A stretch of 64,000 nt of DNA from Sinonovacula constricta (GCA_007844125.1 CM017564.1:27071158-27135157), one strand, 5' to 3'; shown: positions 1 to 30,059, counted from the stretch's first letter. Numbers and translations: made by a program. Notes: generated from the sequence alone by a model not told the origin.

Positions 1-155
1 AAATCCGGAATTTGAAAATGGGTTGGCAAGGGGAAGTTGTTGCACCGTACATTCAAGTATCATTCTAGAATTTAACATGACCAGAAAACAAATATCTGAA
101 CTTAGTGCAAAACTAATATTTTCTAGCTATGTCTTTTTTGTACTTATCTACATAC

Positions 156-15332
<15,177 letters not shown>

Positions 15333-18300
15333 CAAAAATAGACGGTGGCTTATTTGGGTAAAAGAAATTAAAAATTACTAAACGGTCAAAAGAAGAAAAT
15401 TGGTCTCACAACTATGTCAGGGGCGGATCCAGAAAATTTTGGTTGGGGTGGGGAGGGTATGAATCAAAATCCATTAAACTTTATTGCAGTAAATACAAGG
15501 TATATACATATACACAGTAAGGGACCATAACATCGACTTAAGCAGTCAACAAAGGTTATATTAAAAGCTTAGTATTTTTAAGCTAATATGTATGTGTTTA
15601 CCTAACTCTACCCTTTTACCTGAATTGTTGTGCGGGATCCATCCCTGGACTACACCATGTTAATCAAATATGCCAGATATTAAAGTTCAAATCGTGTAAT
15701 TACCACGTACATTTTAAGTAATGATGAAAAGTATTATTTAAATAGTTATTCACCGGATCGGCATTATCAGAAGCAACACTATCATATACAGAGTTATAGT
15801 AACCGCATTTTTACGAATTACCGCTCAACTTGTTTGGCAAATAAATAAACGACACTGCGGCTTGTGAACATTGACTGTAACCCTTCCTCGGACAGCTGGT
15901 TTAAACATGACGTTCTATGCTCGTAATCTTGTACATGAAGAGTAGTGATAAACAAATTCTTTAATATTGACGGTGAGGTGATCAACGTCTTATTATTTCC
16001 CCGTCGATTGGCAATTCGCACAGATATTACTTTTGTGGCAGAAATGTGCCACATTATTGTCCAAAAGACGAGTATCCGCGTTTCATAAGTGACATGTCAT
16101 ATGTATTTTTAGTTGTTGTTTTTTTATTATTTTTAGTGAGTCCTGTATTTTTATACGTTTTCCTTGAAGAGCTGGGCTAGGTCAAAACGGTATAGTTCGA
16201 AATATGCTTTGCTAATATATTTTAACCAACAGCGATTTTGTTCTCGTTAAAGCCACAATATCGCTGGCGGACACATTGTCCAAAACAGTTTAAATGGTCT
16301 GTAGGTAAGCCGTAATGTAAGAAACCTTTATAATCGAAAAATTAAGAAGCTGTAAATACTGCATGTCCGTACAAAAAAAGCAAAATATTATAGAAGAAAA
16401 TAAAAAGCTAGATCAGTTAATGACTATCTAGCGTTACATTGATGTGGCTGTTGTTTTTTATGGTTATGTTTTCTACGAAACTGTTGTTTTAATTTATCTT
16501 TATTGTAAACTTACAACATATCTTCTCACAGCGTTTAGTGTAACATTTGTTTTCGTAGGAGGATTTATTTCAAAGCAATTTATATCCCGAAATAAAGAAT
16601 GCTATTGTATAGCGATAACGTCGCTGTTAACTGTGGACAGTTTATAATAACTTTGATTTTGTACAGTATAAATAATTATTTGAAATTTCTTCTTCTGTGC
16701 ATAAGGAAATATATTTTTCTGCTGAAGCTTCTGTAATGTTATTTTCAGTCTAGAATCGGACACAAAATCTTCCCAAGTAAGGGCATGCGAGCATGTACTG
16801 TGTGAATGCACCGTGACGAATACATCAACAACGATTAATTATGTTGACGTATGTTGAAGTCATATATAAAGAAAAGGCTGGTTAGAGTAAACAATTCCCC
16901 GTAACAACAGGTTCATAGGACGCACTCGGGTCTGTTGTTGCTTTGTTGGTGTTTTTATATTTGTATGGCTGTTGGGTCGCTGAGAACATTTCTCCCTATA
17001 AAAGATGTATTGTTTTCTCTTATAATAAACAGAAGTCGCAGTTTTTCCTTTTGTATAACCCAACAATTAGCTGTTGGGTGAGGGGGGTAGAGGGCGAATC
17101 GCGCAATGAAAGCTCAGCGAATATTACAAAAATTAGCGGTGTGTTTGTGCTAGATTTGGACAGACTGTACTAATTAATAAACACATCTTCTCTAACTCCT
17201 TGATAGATATATGTGTAATATTTGCTCGGTTTTCAAGGTTTATTAAGATATAAACTTTTTGGTTTTACTTTTCTATAAAAATATTGCTTTTTGGCGGCAT
17301 ATTTCGAAGCAATAAATAGGTCATGTAAATTCAATGTTTTTGCTGCGAACTGTAAATATTTCACGCGCTAAGGCGTAGCATTTCAGATTCTTACCACGTG
17401 TTGTTGTTGTTGTTGTTTGTTTGTTTGTGTGTTGTTGTTTTTTTTTGGGGGGGGGGGGGGGGGGGGGGGGAGGTTGTTTATAGACTTCGTGTGGGATTGA
17501 TTGAGTAGGTGTTGTTTACAGATGTTGTTGTGTTGCCCTAGGACTTAAAAAGTGTCATTCCCACTTACAAAATGAAATCTAATGTGTTATATGTCGAAGG
17601 AATACTTGGTAAAAAGTTATATGCACAACATGAAATGATCTACGTTTAACAAGGACATTCGGTTTGAAAAGAAATGTCAATTCGCAATGGGTTTTTTTCT
17701 CTAAATGACACTGATATTTAAGTTTCTTATGAGAAAGAGAAACAATGAACACATTCAAAGAATAGCTGAGAGACCATATAACACAATCTATTTCTCATAA
17801 CTTGATGTTTTCTTACATTTTGTAAAAAAACTACCCCTCTCACTCAGCTTGCTTCACAAAGTATATTAACATTCATAACAAAATTGTAAAATTGAAAAGT
17901 TAGAGCAGTTAATGGAACAGCTATCATTTTCCAATTTAAATAGTTAACAACGAATAAATTTTAAATGAGTGTCAAACTGTTATAGAAATGTGCACATTAC
18001 CTCAATTTCCTGCGAGATAACATTTTTCACTTGGCATGTCTTGAGATCATCGTTACAGTCGAAGAGTATATTCCTTCATCATTTATATGTAAAGATCATC
18101 CGTTGTAAGTTCACCATTGCTATAGGTTACGCCTTTACAATCACTACACTCAGTCGAACATAACAGTTCATGCTTCCGGCAGGAACATCTTTTGGATTCA
18201 TATCCTGCTTTTGTAGGAACTTTTTACTTTTCAGTAATATATCTTACGCTGCTAGAAGATTTCATTTTACTGGAAGAAGCACTTTTCCATCCAAGTTTGA

Positions 18301-19889
18301 ACCTGCAAGTATGTTCTGTAACTGTTGCTTTTTGCTGTTTTTGTAGGGGGAAGGGTTTGTACCTCAACGCATGTTTTGATCTTGTACAAACCTCTGGAAC
18401 CGTTCACCAATCCTTGTGTTATCTGTTCCATTATACAAAATCAGGATAGTCCTTTCTCAAAATCTCATAAACGTGTCGGCGTTAAGTTTCAGGAAACTTT
18501 ATATAGTAACTATTGTCTCTATAAGTATTTTAACAATTTTGCCTTTATTTTGTTCTAGAAATAGCCCTTAAACTCTCTGACAAGCAAGTGGTATTTGATT
18601 CTGATGACAGTGTCTGTGGCAGATGGATATGATTGCCTTTCAAAACATATTGATTTAATGTCTTTTAAGATTAAATGTGTTGCAGTCTTGTAATTGCATT
18701 TCTCTCAGATTCAGTAACGTCTTTGTTTTTCATTGGTTTAAAGAATGCAATGTATTGGACTTTTAAAAGAAATTTCTTTTTCTATCGAGTTCAATAATAT
18801 CAATGCTGTTCCCAAAATGATCGATTAGTCTTTTTTCATATAGACACGCTGAATGTTTCTAAATCTTCACCACACAGTTTTTTCATTTTCATATCAAAGT
18901 AAAAAAAACTCTCTTCCACGTAATGAACAATGCCCTCAAATGCAGTCTTTGTATTTTCTTTTGATTGTCTTCCCTTTTTACTACCAACATATTCTGATGG
19001 GTCCTAGCACTGTGTATATGTATATATGTTGACACTCTCGCTCTTTCGTAGATTTTTTCTGATAATATCTTAGTGTTCGGTTTTTTGCAAATAATTTCAC
19101 ATAATGTGCGTTATTTTCCATCGTGAAAGCATTATAAATGAGTCAAAAATGCGTTATACTTTTGATAAAAGAAAACAAAATCATTAATAAGCAAAAATCT
19201 TTGTAAAATACGGATGGAAGAATGTATCGTCTGCTACAGAGTTTTTGTTTTTGTTTTCTTTCATCATATCGCTAGATAGAAAGTAGAACTTTGTTCTTTG
19301 ATATGACAACTAGAAAAGTATGATACAGCTTACCTATGAATGATCTTAAACCAGCAAGATGATTACATTTGTTCTAGTTTTTTCCCCATTGTTAATTTGT
19401 AACAAAAATCCGCGATGGAAATGTTTACGTTGACGCCGCTTCTTCTGTATGGTGTACTATATGCGCCAACGCAGTTATTTATTTTAAAACGTATAAAAGC
19501 AATATTTCGGCAAATGCATTATATTTGGTCGATCTTTACAAACTAGAAGACACCAACAGTATGTAAAGGAATTTGTTTTAGTCCTTTTTTTCATATAAAA
19601 AAATTCATATAAATTTTAAAATCTAAAAGATAAAAATATAATATATATTATATAATATATATTATAATACATAAAATAAAATACCACAAAAAATCAATTC
19701 TTCTACAATACGACAAACCGCTTAAATTTCTTGTTTATTTAGCCTACTTGGGGAAACACACAGTAACAACATGTTTCAAAACACTGAAATAATATATGTT
19801 AAACAGTGCTAGATGATGAATAAGTGTAACACCAGAGAATATTTAAAATACTTATTTATAAACATTAAAACTGACATTATGTTGGTCAT
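15333..19889. other. Noncoding region upstream of the macroglobulin gene
   Basis: I see no convincing exon on either strand. The promoter of the macroglobulin gene may lie here or further upstream but cannot be fixed without the 5' exon. It holds a GGGGCGGATCCAGAAA segment at 15420 that resembles transposon ends, GTT runs and the G24 run at 17447, and AT-rich palindromes at 19630-19670. Confidence 0.6.
17447..17470 (+). repeat. Run of 24 G
   Basis: Twenty-four consecutive G follow a (GTT)n/T-rich tract at 17401-17446. Such a run can form G-quadruplexes and is prone to length errors in sequencing and assembly. Confidence 0.97.
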
Positions 19890-20399
19890 TGAATACAGCT
19901 TGATCAACCTCGACATGTGCCAGCTAACATGCCGTGTCACTGGCTGTATGTAGACATGTATCAGTTGACATACCATGTGTTACTGGATCTATCTAGACAT
20001 GTATCAGATGGCATACCATGTGTGACTGGATCTATCTAGACATGCATCAGTTGACATACCATGTGTTACTGGATCTACCTAGACAGGTATCAGCTGGCAT
20101 ACCATGTGTAACTGGATCTACCTAGACATGTATCAGTTGACATACCGTGTGTTACTGGATCTAACTAGACATGTATAAGCTGATATACCATGTGTAACTG
20201 GATCTACCTAGACAGGTATCAATTGACATACCATGTGATACTGGATCTACCTAGACAGGTATCAATTGATATACCATGTGATACTGGATCTACCTAGACA
20301 TTTATCAGCTGACATACTGTGTGTTACTGGATCTACCTAGACATGTATCAGTTGACATGCCACGTGTTACTGGATCTACCTAGACAGGTATCAGCTGGC

Positions 20400-21345
20400 A
20401 TACCATGTGTAACTGGATCTATCTAGACATGTATCAGCTGACATACTGTGTGTTACTGGATCTATCTAGACATGTATCAGCTGACATACTGTGTGTTACT
20501 GGATCTACCAAGACAGGTATCAGTTGACATGCTGTGTGTTACTGGATCTATCTAGACATGTATCAGCTGACATACTGTGCATTACTGGATCTATCTAGAC
20601 ATGTATCAGCTGACATACTGTGTGTTACTGGATCTATCTAGACATGTATCAGCTGACATACTGTGTGTTACCAGTTCTACCTAGACATTCATCTGTTGAC
20701 ATACCATGTGTTACTGGATCTATCTAGACAGGTATCAGCTGACATACCATGTGTAACTGGATCTACCTAGACAGGTATCAGCTGACATACCATGTGTAAC
20801 TGGATCTACCTAGACATCTATCAATTGACATACCATGTGTAACTGGATCTACCTAGACAGGTATCAGTTGACATACCATGTGATACTGGATCTTCCTAGA
20901 CAGGTATCAGTTGACATACCATGTGTAACTGGATCTACCTAGACAGGTATCAGTTGACATACCATGTGTTACTGGATCTTCCTAGACAGGTATCAGCTGA
21001 CATAGTGTGTGTTACCAGATCTACCTAGACAGGTATCTGTTGACATACCATGTGATACTGGAACTACCTAGACATTTATCAGTTGACATACTATGTGTTA
21101 CTGGATCTATCTAGACATGTATCAGCTGACATAGTGTGTGTTACCAGATCTATCTAGACATGTATCAGCTGACATACTGTGTGTTACTGGATCTATCTAG
21201 ACATGTATCAGCTGACATACTGTGTGTTACCAGTTCTACCTAGACATTCATCTGTTGACATACCATGTGTTACTGGATCTATCTAGACAGGTATCAGCTG
21301 ACATACCATGTGTAACTGGATCTATCTAGACATGTATCAGCTGAC
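20400..21345. repeat. 946-bp higher-order repeat, copy 1
   Basis: Twenty-two 43-bp units that recur almost exactly in the next 946 bp. Marker variants such as CTACCAAGACAGG (20503) and ACATTCATCTG (20684) reappear 946 bp later at 21449 and 21630. Confidence 0.85.
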
Positions 21346-22291
21346 ATACCATGTGTAACTGGATCTATCTAGACATGTATCAGCTGACATACTGTGTGTT
21401 ACTGGATCTATCTAGACATGTATCAGCTGACATACTGTGTGTTACTGGATCTACCAAGACAGGTATCAGTTGACATGCTGTGTGTTACTGGATCTATCTA
21501 GACATGTATCAGCTGACATACTGTGCATTACTGGATCTATCTAGACATGTATCAGCTGACATACTGTGTGTTACTGGATCTATCTAGACATGTATCAGCT
21601 GACATACTGTGTGTTACCAGTTCTACCTAGACATTCATCTGTTGACATACCATGTGTTACTGGATCTATCTAGACAGGTATCAGCTGACATACCATGTGT
21701 AACTGGATCTACCTAGACAGGTATCAGCTGACATACCATGTGTAACTGGATCTACCTAGACATCTATCAATTGACATACCATGTGTAACTGGATCTACCT
21801 AGACAGGTATCAGTTGACATACCATGTGATACTGGATCTTCCTAGACAGGTATCAGTTGACATACCATGTGTAACTGGATCTACCTAGACAGGTATCAGT
21901 TGACATACCATGTGTTACTGGATCTTCCTAGACAGGTATCAGCTGACATAGTGTGTGTTACCAGATCTACCTAGACAGGTATCTGTTGACATACCATGTG
22001 ATACTGGAACTACCTAGACATTTATCAGTTGACATACTATGTGTTACTGGATCTATCTAGACATGTATCAGCTGACATAGTGTGTGTTACCAGATCTATC
22101 TAGACATGTATCAGCTGACATACTGTGTGTTACTGGATCTATCTAGACATGTATCAGCTGACATACTGTGTGTTACCAGTTCTACCTAGACATTCATCTG
22201 TTGACATACCATGTGTTACTGGATCTATCTAGACAGGTATCAGCTGACATACCATGTGTAACTGGATCTATCTAGACATGTATCAGCTGAC
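21346..22291. repeat. 946-bp higher-order repeat, copy 2
   Basis: Near-identical second copy of the 22-unit block, directly adjacent. The match ends near 22310, where the unit variants diverge. Confidence 0.85.
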
Positions 22292-25200
22292 ATACCATGT
22301 GTAACTGGATCTACCTAGACAGGTATCAGTTGACATACCATGTGTAACTGGATCTACCTAGACAGGTATCAGTTGACATACTATGTGTAACTGGATCTAC
22401 CTAGACATGTATCAGTTGACATACCATGTGTTACTGGATCTACCTAGACAGGTGTCAGTTGACATACCATATGTAACTGGATCTACCCAGACATGTATCA
22501 GCTGACATACCATGTGTTACTGGATCTACCTAGACATGTATCAGTTGACATACCATGTGGTACTGGATCTACCTAGTCATGTATCAGTTGACATACCGTG
22601 TTACTGGATCTACCTAGACAGGTATCAGTTGACATACCGTGTTACTGGATCTACCTAGACAGGTATCAGTTGACATACCGTGTGTTACTGGATCTACCTA
22701 GTCATGTATCAGCTGACATACCATGTGTAACTGGATCTACCTAGACAGGTATCAGTTGACATACCATGTGTTACCAGATCTACCTAGACATGTATCTGTT
22801 GACATAACATGTGTTACTTGATCTACCTAGACAGGAATCAGTTGACATACCATGTGTAACTGGATCTACCTAGACAGGTATCAATTGACATACCATGTGT
22901 TACCAGATCTACCTAGACAGGTATCAGCTGACATACCATGTGTAACTGGATCTACCTAGACAGGTATCTACTGACATACCATGTGTAACTGGATCTACCT
23001 AGACATGTATCAGTTGACATACCATGTGTAACTGGATCTACCTAGACAGGTATCAGCTGACATACCATGTGTAACTGGATCTACCTAGACAGGTATCAGT
23101 TGACATACCTTGTGTAACTGGATCTACCTAGACATGTATCAGCTAGCATACCATGTGTTACTGGATCTACCTAGACATGTATCAGCTGGCATACCATGTG
23201 TTACTGGATCTACCTAGACATATATCAGCTGACATACCATGTGTAACTGGATTTACCTAGACAGGTATCTACTGACATACCATGTGTAACTGGATCTACC
23301 TAGACAGGTATCAGCTGACATACCATGTGTTACTGGATCTACCTAGACAGGTATCTACTGACATACCATGTGTAACTGGATCTACCTAGACAGGTATCAG
23401 CTGACATACCATGTGTAACTGGATTTACCTAGACAGGTATCAATTGACATACCATGTGTTACCAGATCTACCTAGATATGTATCAGCTGACATACCATGT
23501 GTTACTGAATCTACCTAGACAGGTATCTACTGACATACCATGTGTAACTGGATCTACCTAGACAGGTTTCAGCTGACATACCATGTTTAACTGGATCTAC
23601 CTAGACATGTATCAGCTGACATACCATGTGTTACTGGATCTACCTAGACAGGTATCAGCTGACATACCATGTGTAACTGGATCTACCTAGACAGGTTTCA
23701 GCTGACATACCATGTTTAACTGGATCTACCTAGACATGTATCAGCTGACATACCATGTGTTACTGGATCTACCTAGACAGGTATCAGCTGACATACCATG
23801 TGTTACTGGATCTATCTAGGCATGTATCAGCTGACATACCATGTGTAACTGGATCTACCTAGACATGTATCAGCTAGCATACCATGTGTTACTGGATCTA
23901 CCTAGACATGTATCAGCTGACATACCATGTGTTACTGGATCTACCAGACAGGTATTAGCTGACATACCATGTGTAACTGGATTTACCTAGACAGGTATCA
24001 ATTGACATACCATGTGTTACTGGATCTACCTAGACAGGTATCAGCTGACATACCATGTGTTACTGGATCTACCTAGACATGTATCAGCTGACATACCATG
24101 TGTTACTGGATCTACCTAGACAGGTATCTACTGACATACCATGTGTAACTGGATCTACCTAGACAGGTATCAGCTGACATACCATGTGTAACTGGATCTA
24201 CCTAGACAGGTATCAATTGACATACCATGTGTTACCAGATCTACCTAGACATGTATCAGCTGACATACCATGTGTAACTGAATCTACCTAGACAGGTATC
24301 TACTGACATACCATTCGTAACTGGATCTACCTAGACAGGTATCAGCTGACATACCATGTTTAACTGGATCTACCTAGACAGGTATCAGCTGACATACCAT
24401 GTGTAACTGGATCTACCTAGACAGGTATCAATTGACATACCATGTGAAACTGGATCTACCTAGACAGGTATCAATTGACATACCATATGATACTGGATCT
24501 ACCTAGACATGTATCAGCTAGCATACCATATGTTACTGGATCTACCTAGACATGTATCAATTGACATACCATGTGTTACTGGATCTACCTAGACAGGTAT
24601 CTTCTGACATACCATGTGTTACTGGATCTACCTAGACATGTATCATCTGACATACCATGTGTAACTGGATCTATCTAGACATGTATCAGCTGACATACCA
24701 TGTGTTACTGGATCTATCTAGACATGTATCAGCTGACATACCATGTGTTACTGGATCTATCTAGACATGTATCAGCTGACATACCATGTGTTACTGGATC
24801 TATCTAGACATGTATCAGCTGACATACCATGTGTAACTGGATCTATCTAGACATGTATCATCTGACATACCATGTGTTACTGGATCTATCTAGACATGTA
24901 TCAGCTGACATACCATGTGTTACTGGATCTACCTAGACAGGTATCTACTGACATACCATGTGTTACTGGATCTACCTAGACATGTATCAGTTGACATACC
25001 ATGTGTTACTGGATCTACCTAGACAGGTATCTACTGACATACCATGTGTTACTGGATCTACCTAGACATGTATCAGTTGACATACCATGTGATACTGGAT
25101 CTACCTAGACAGGTATCAATTGATATACCATGTGATACTGGATCTACCTAGACATTTATCAGCTGACATAGTGTGTGTTACCAGATCTACCTAGACATTT

Positions 25201-28200
25201 ATCAGCTGACATACCATGTGTAACTGGATCTACCTAGACAGGTATCATAGACATACCATGTGATACTGGATCTACCTAGACATTTATCAGTCGACATACC
25301 ATGTGATACTGGATCTATCTAGACATGTATCAGCTGACATAGTGTGTGTTACCAGATCTACCTAGACAGGTATCTGTTGACATACCATGTGATACTGGAA
25401 CTACCTAGACATTTATCAGTTGACATACTATGTGTTACTGGATCTATCTAGACATGTATCAGCTGACATAGTGTGTGTTACCAGATCTACCTAGACATGT
25501 ATCAGTTGACATACCATGTGTTACTGGATCTTCCTAGACAGGTATCAGTTGACATACCATGTGTTACTGGATCTACCTAGACATGTATCAGTTGACATAC
25601 CATATGTTACTGGATCGACCTAGACAGGTATCAGTTGACATACCATATGTTACTGGATCTACCCAGACATGTATCAGCTGCCATACCATGTGTAACTGGA
25701 TCTACCTAGACAGGTATCAATTGACATACCATGTGTAACTGGATCTATCTAGACATGTATCAGCTGACATAAGGTGTGTTACTGGATCTATCTAGACAGG
25801 TATCAATTGACATACCATGTGTAACTGGATCTACCTAGACATGTATCAATTGACATACCATGTGTTACCAGTTCTACCTAGACATTCATCTGTTGACATA
25901 CCATGTGTTACTTGATCTACCTAGACATGTATCAATTGACATACCATGTGTAACTGGATCTACCTGGACATGTATCAATTGACATACCATGTGATACTGG
26001 ATCTACCTAGACATTCATCTGTTGACATACCATGTGTTACTGGATCTATCTAGACAGGTATCAATTGACATACCATGTGATACTGGATCTACCTAGACAT
26101 TTATCAGTCGACATACCATGTGTTACTGGATCTATCTAGACATGTATCAGTTGACATACCATGTGATACTGGATCTTCCTAGACATGTATCAGCTGACAT
26201 ACCATGTGTAACTGGATCTACCTAGACAGGTATCAATTGACATACCATGTGATACTGGATCTACCTAGACATTTATCAGTCGACATACCATGTGTTACTG
26301 GATCTATCTAGACATGTATCAGTTGACATACCATGTGATACTGGATCTTCCTAGACAGGTATCAGTTGACATACCATGTGTAACTGGATCTACCTAGACA
26401 GGTATCAGTTGACATACCATGTGTTACTGGATCTTCCTAGACAGGTATCAGCTGACATAGTGTGTGTTACCAGATCTACCTAGACAGGTATCTGTTGACA
26501 TACCATGTGATACTGGAACTACCTAGACATTTATCAGTTGACATACTATGTGTTACTGGATCTATCTAGACATGTATCAGCTGACATAGTGTGTGTTACC
26601 AGATCTACCTAGACATGTATCAGTTGACATACCATGTGTTACTGGATCTTCCTAGACAGGTATCAGTTGACATACCATGTGTAACTGGATCTACCTAGAC
26701 AGGTATCAGTTGACATACCATGTGTAACTGGATCTACCTAGACATGTATCAGTTGACATACCATGTGTTACTGGATCTACCTAGACAGGTGTCAGTTGAC
26801 ATACCATATGTTACTGGATCTACCCAGACATGTATCAGCTGACATACCATGTGTTACTGGATCTACCTAGACATGTATCATCTGACATACCATGTGTAAC
26901 TGGCTCTACCTAGACAATCAATTGACATACCATGTGTAACTGGATCTATCTAGACATGTATCAATTGACATACCATGTGTAACTGGATCTACCTAGACAT
27001 GTATCAATTGACATACCATGTGTAACTGGATCTATCTAGACATGTATCAATTGACATACCATGTGTAACTGGATCTACCTAGACAGGTATCAGTTGACAT
27101 ACCATGTGTAACTGGATCTACCTAGACATGTATCAGTTGACATACCATGTGTTACTGGATCTTCCTAGACAGGTATCAGTTGACATACCATGTGTAACTG
27201 GATCTACCTAGACATGTATCAGCTGACATACCATGTGTTACTGGATCTACCTAGACATGTATCATCTGACATACCATGTGTAACTGGCTCTACCTAGACA
27301 ATCAATTGACATACCATGTGTAACTGGATCTATCTAGACATGTATCAATTGACATACCATGTGTAACTGGATCTACCTAGACATGTATCAATTGACATAC
27401 CATGTGTTACTGGATCTACCTAGACATGTATCAATTGACATACCATGTGTTACTTGATCTACCTAGACATGTATCAATTGACATACCATGTGTAACTGGA
27501 TCAACCTAGAGAGGTATCAATTGACATACCATGTTATACTGGATCTACCTAGACATGTATCAGCTGACATAAGGTGTGTTACTGGATCTACCTAGACATG
27601 TATCAGTTGACATACCATGTGTAACTGGTTCTATCTAGACAGGTATCAATTGACATACCATGTTATACTGGATCTACCTAGACATGTATCAACTGACATA
27701 CCATATGTTACTTGATCTACCTAGACATGTATCAACTGACATACCATGTGTTACTGGATCTATCTAGACATGTATCAGCTGACATACCATATGTTACTTG
27801 ATCTACCTAGACATGTATCAACTGACATACCATGTGTTACTGGATCTATCTAGACATGTATCAACTGACATACCATATGTTACTTGATCTACCTAGACAT
27901 GTATCAACTGACATACCATATGTTACTTGATCTACCTAGACATGTATCAGTTGACATACCATGTGTTACTGGATCTACCTAGACAGGTATCAATTGACAT
28001 ACCATGTGTAACTGGATCTACCTAGACATGTATCAGTTGACATACCGTGTGTTACTGGATCTATCTAGACATGTATCAGTTGACATACCATGTGTTACTG
28101 GATCTATCTAGACAGGTATCAATTGACATACCATGTTATACTGGATCTACCTAGACATGTATCAGTTGACATACCATGTGTAACTGGATCTACCTAGACA

Positions 28201-29336
28201 TGTATCAACTGACATACCATATGTTACTAGATCACACTCATTGAGGTATAAAAGTCTTTCTATTTTTAGGCATAAGTTTTAACAGGAATATTAATGAAGC
28301 AAACAAATCATCCATAACGTTTGTATAAAGGTTTTATTTCAGATATGGTTCAATCAAGTATAAATAACAAGAACAAATGTCAGCAAATAATCTTTAAAAC
28401 AGATGTACAGACAGTACAGTCCTATCTTAAATTTTGCCATGCTAGATGTTGATTGTAGAAGGACATACACATAAGTGGTAGCATATTCACTGCGGCATTG
28501 CCACACCTAAAGACAAACACATCCTGCCGTACAACAAAAAGATGATTTGGTTTCATTTTCTAGGTTCTCACATTGAAGTAATGATACATATTCATTTTTC
28601 CAACTTAGGTACGCTATTTAAAACCAGTTTAACAATATCAAGTAACAAAGGCAATCCATATAACTGGGATCACATTAGGGTCGTACTTATCGTCTTATAT
28701 ACATATCCAAGACAAAATAGCCATTGTGATTGCTTTATACAAATATTTCTTACTAAAGATTAGATTCGGCCAATTATGAGAAATTAAATCCCATTCTAGG
28801 TGAGTAGACTAACAACAATAAAGTGATTTTACCAACACATGTAGAAACAAGATCACATCATGCTTGGACAGAAGGTTATATTAGTGGGATACATAACAAA
28901 TATAAATATTCACTTTCAAAAACATACAGACTCATTCAAAAGAAATACAAAAATACAGTTTCATTGGTAACAAAAACAGTGATTAACAATTTGAAATGGG
29001 TAAGCAAAAACCATGTGAACACATGATAGAGTTATAAATATATATGTATAGTAATAAATAGAGAACACTAATTAGAAATTAATTGGATATAATTAAGTTG
29101 TCAGGACAAAGTGGTAGAAAAAAGTATACATATGGACATGTCATAAGAATTTGGTGAAAGGTCAGTGACAAAAGCAGCCGGACAACTCAAACAGTGTACT
29201 TGTGATCAACCAATACCTGATGTGTCATGTGACCAAGTGATGATATACATTAGACAACAGTGAATCAAAATGAGACACACCAATATGAGGTAAGTGAAAT
29301 ACAGTCCTTAAATTAGTAGCAAATGTTATGTTTATT

Positions 29337-29628
29337 TGTTTGTTTATTGGGTTTTTCGTCCCACCAGCAGTATTTCAGTTATCTGGCGATGGTGTCCACT
29401 TGAAGCAGATATAGTGCTGCCTTCACTGTGAATAGTATGCCATGAACACCTGGCATGATACCACGCCCAGTCACATTATCCTGACACCCGAACAACCAGT
29501 CATGAAACTACCCTTATATTTGTTTGTGCATTAGCAAGGGAGCTATACCAATACCATTTTTTATGACTTTGGTATGTCGCAGCCCAGGATCAAACCAGGG
29601 GTCTCCCATACCTGGACCCGACGCTCTA
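29337..29628 (-). mobile_element. tRNA-derived SINE, family A
   Basis: Plus-strand reading starts TTTATTGGGTTTTTCGTCCCACC and runs through CAGTTATCTGGCGATGGTGTCC, GTGCTGCCTTCACTGTG and TAGCAAGGGAGCTATACC. The decayed tRNA-like head lies at the high-coordinate end. Related copies: 39153, 61708 and 62285. Confidence 0.85.
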
Positions 29629-30059
29629 TTAATTTGACTTCTATTCTGCAAATATTATTAATTATCATTATGTGATAATAACACACTATGTGTGTACCAT
29701 CTCTGTAGGAGATAAAAACAAACACATTAAAACTGTATACAAAGAAACCTGTGAGCAAGGAATTAGTATATTCTATTACATTAAGATAGTTCTGTTTTTT
29801 AGTATCATTGATAGTGTGATTTATCTGCTAAATTTTAAAATTTAAAAAAAAAAAAAAAGTCATATCAAGGACTTAGATAGTGGAAACATGATGCTTCACT
29901 AGCATGGAGAATGAAACATTAAACTTGGAAGATGAAAAAAGTTCTTTCACACAGGAATAAACAAACGCTTGCTTCAACGATCTAGGACTGCATATGAACA
30001 GTTATAGGAGAATAATGATATCCATTATTTGCATAATTTGAAGAATTGACAGTTGATAA

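Larger units (their letters stand above)
19890..28232. repeat. 43-bp satellite array, about 194 copies
   Basis: 8.3 kb of head-to-tail 43-bp units. The unit reads CTGGATCTACCTAGACAGGT then ATCAGTTGACATACCATGTG then TAA. Main variable sites: ACC/ATC in the CTA(C/T)C, CATG/CAGG, the centre AGCT/AGTT/AATT, and TTACT/TAACT/ATACT. Forty-three is not divisible by three and the unit contains TAG, TGA and TAA, so all frames are closed throughout. No flanking TIR or LTR was seen. Confidence 0.98.

Noticed and set aside
15420..15470. hAT transposon end (GGGGCGGATCCAGAAA)
   Set aside because: Resembles known transposon termini, but I could not find the matching inverted end or a target duplication nearby.
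16444..16647. 67-codon hydrophobic open frame
   Set aside because: Low-complexity AT-rich translation with no family resemblance or gene context.
19890..28232. CRISPR array
   Set aside because: Units are contiguous 43-bp tandem copies without unique spacers, and the DNA is eukaryotic.
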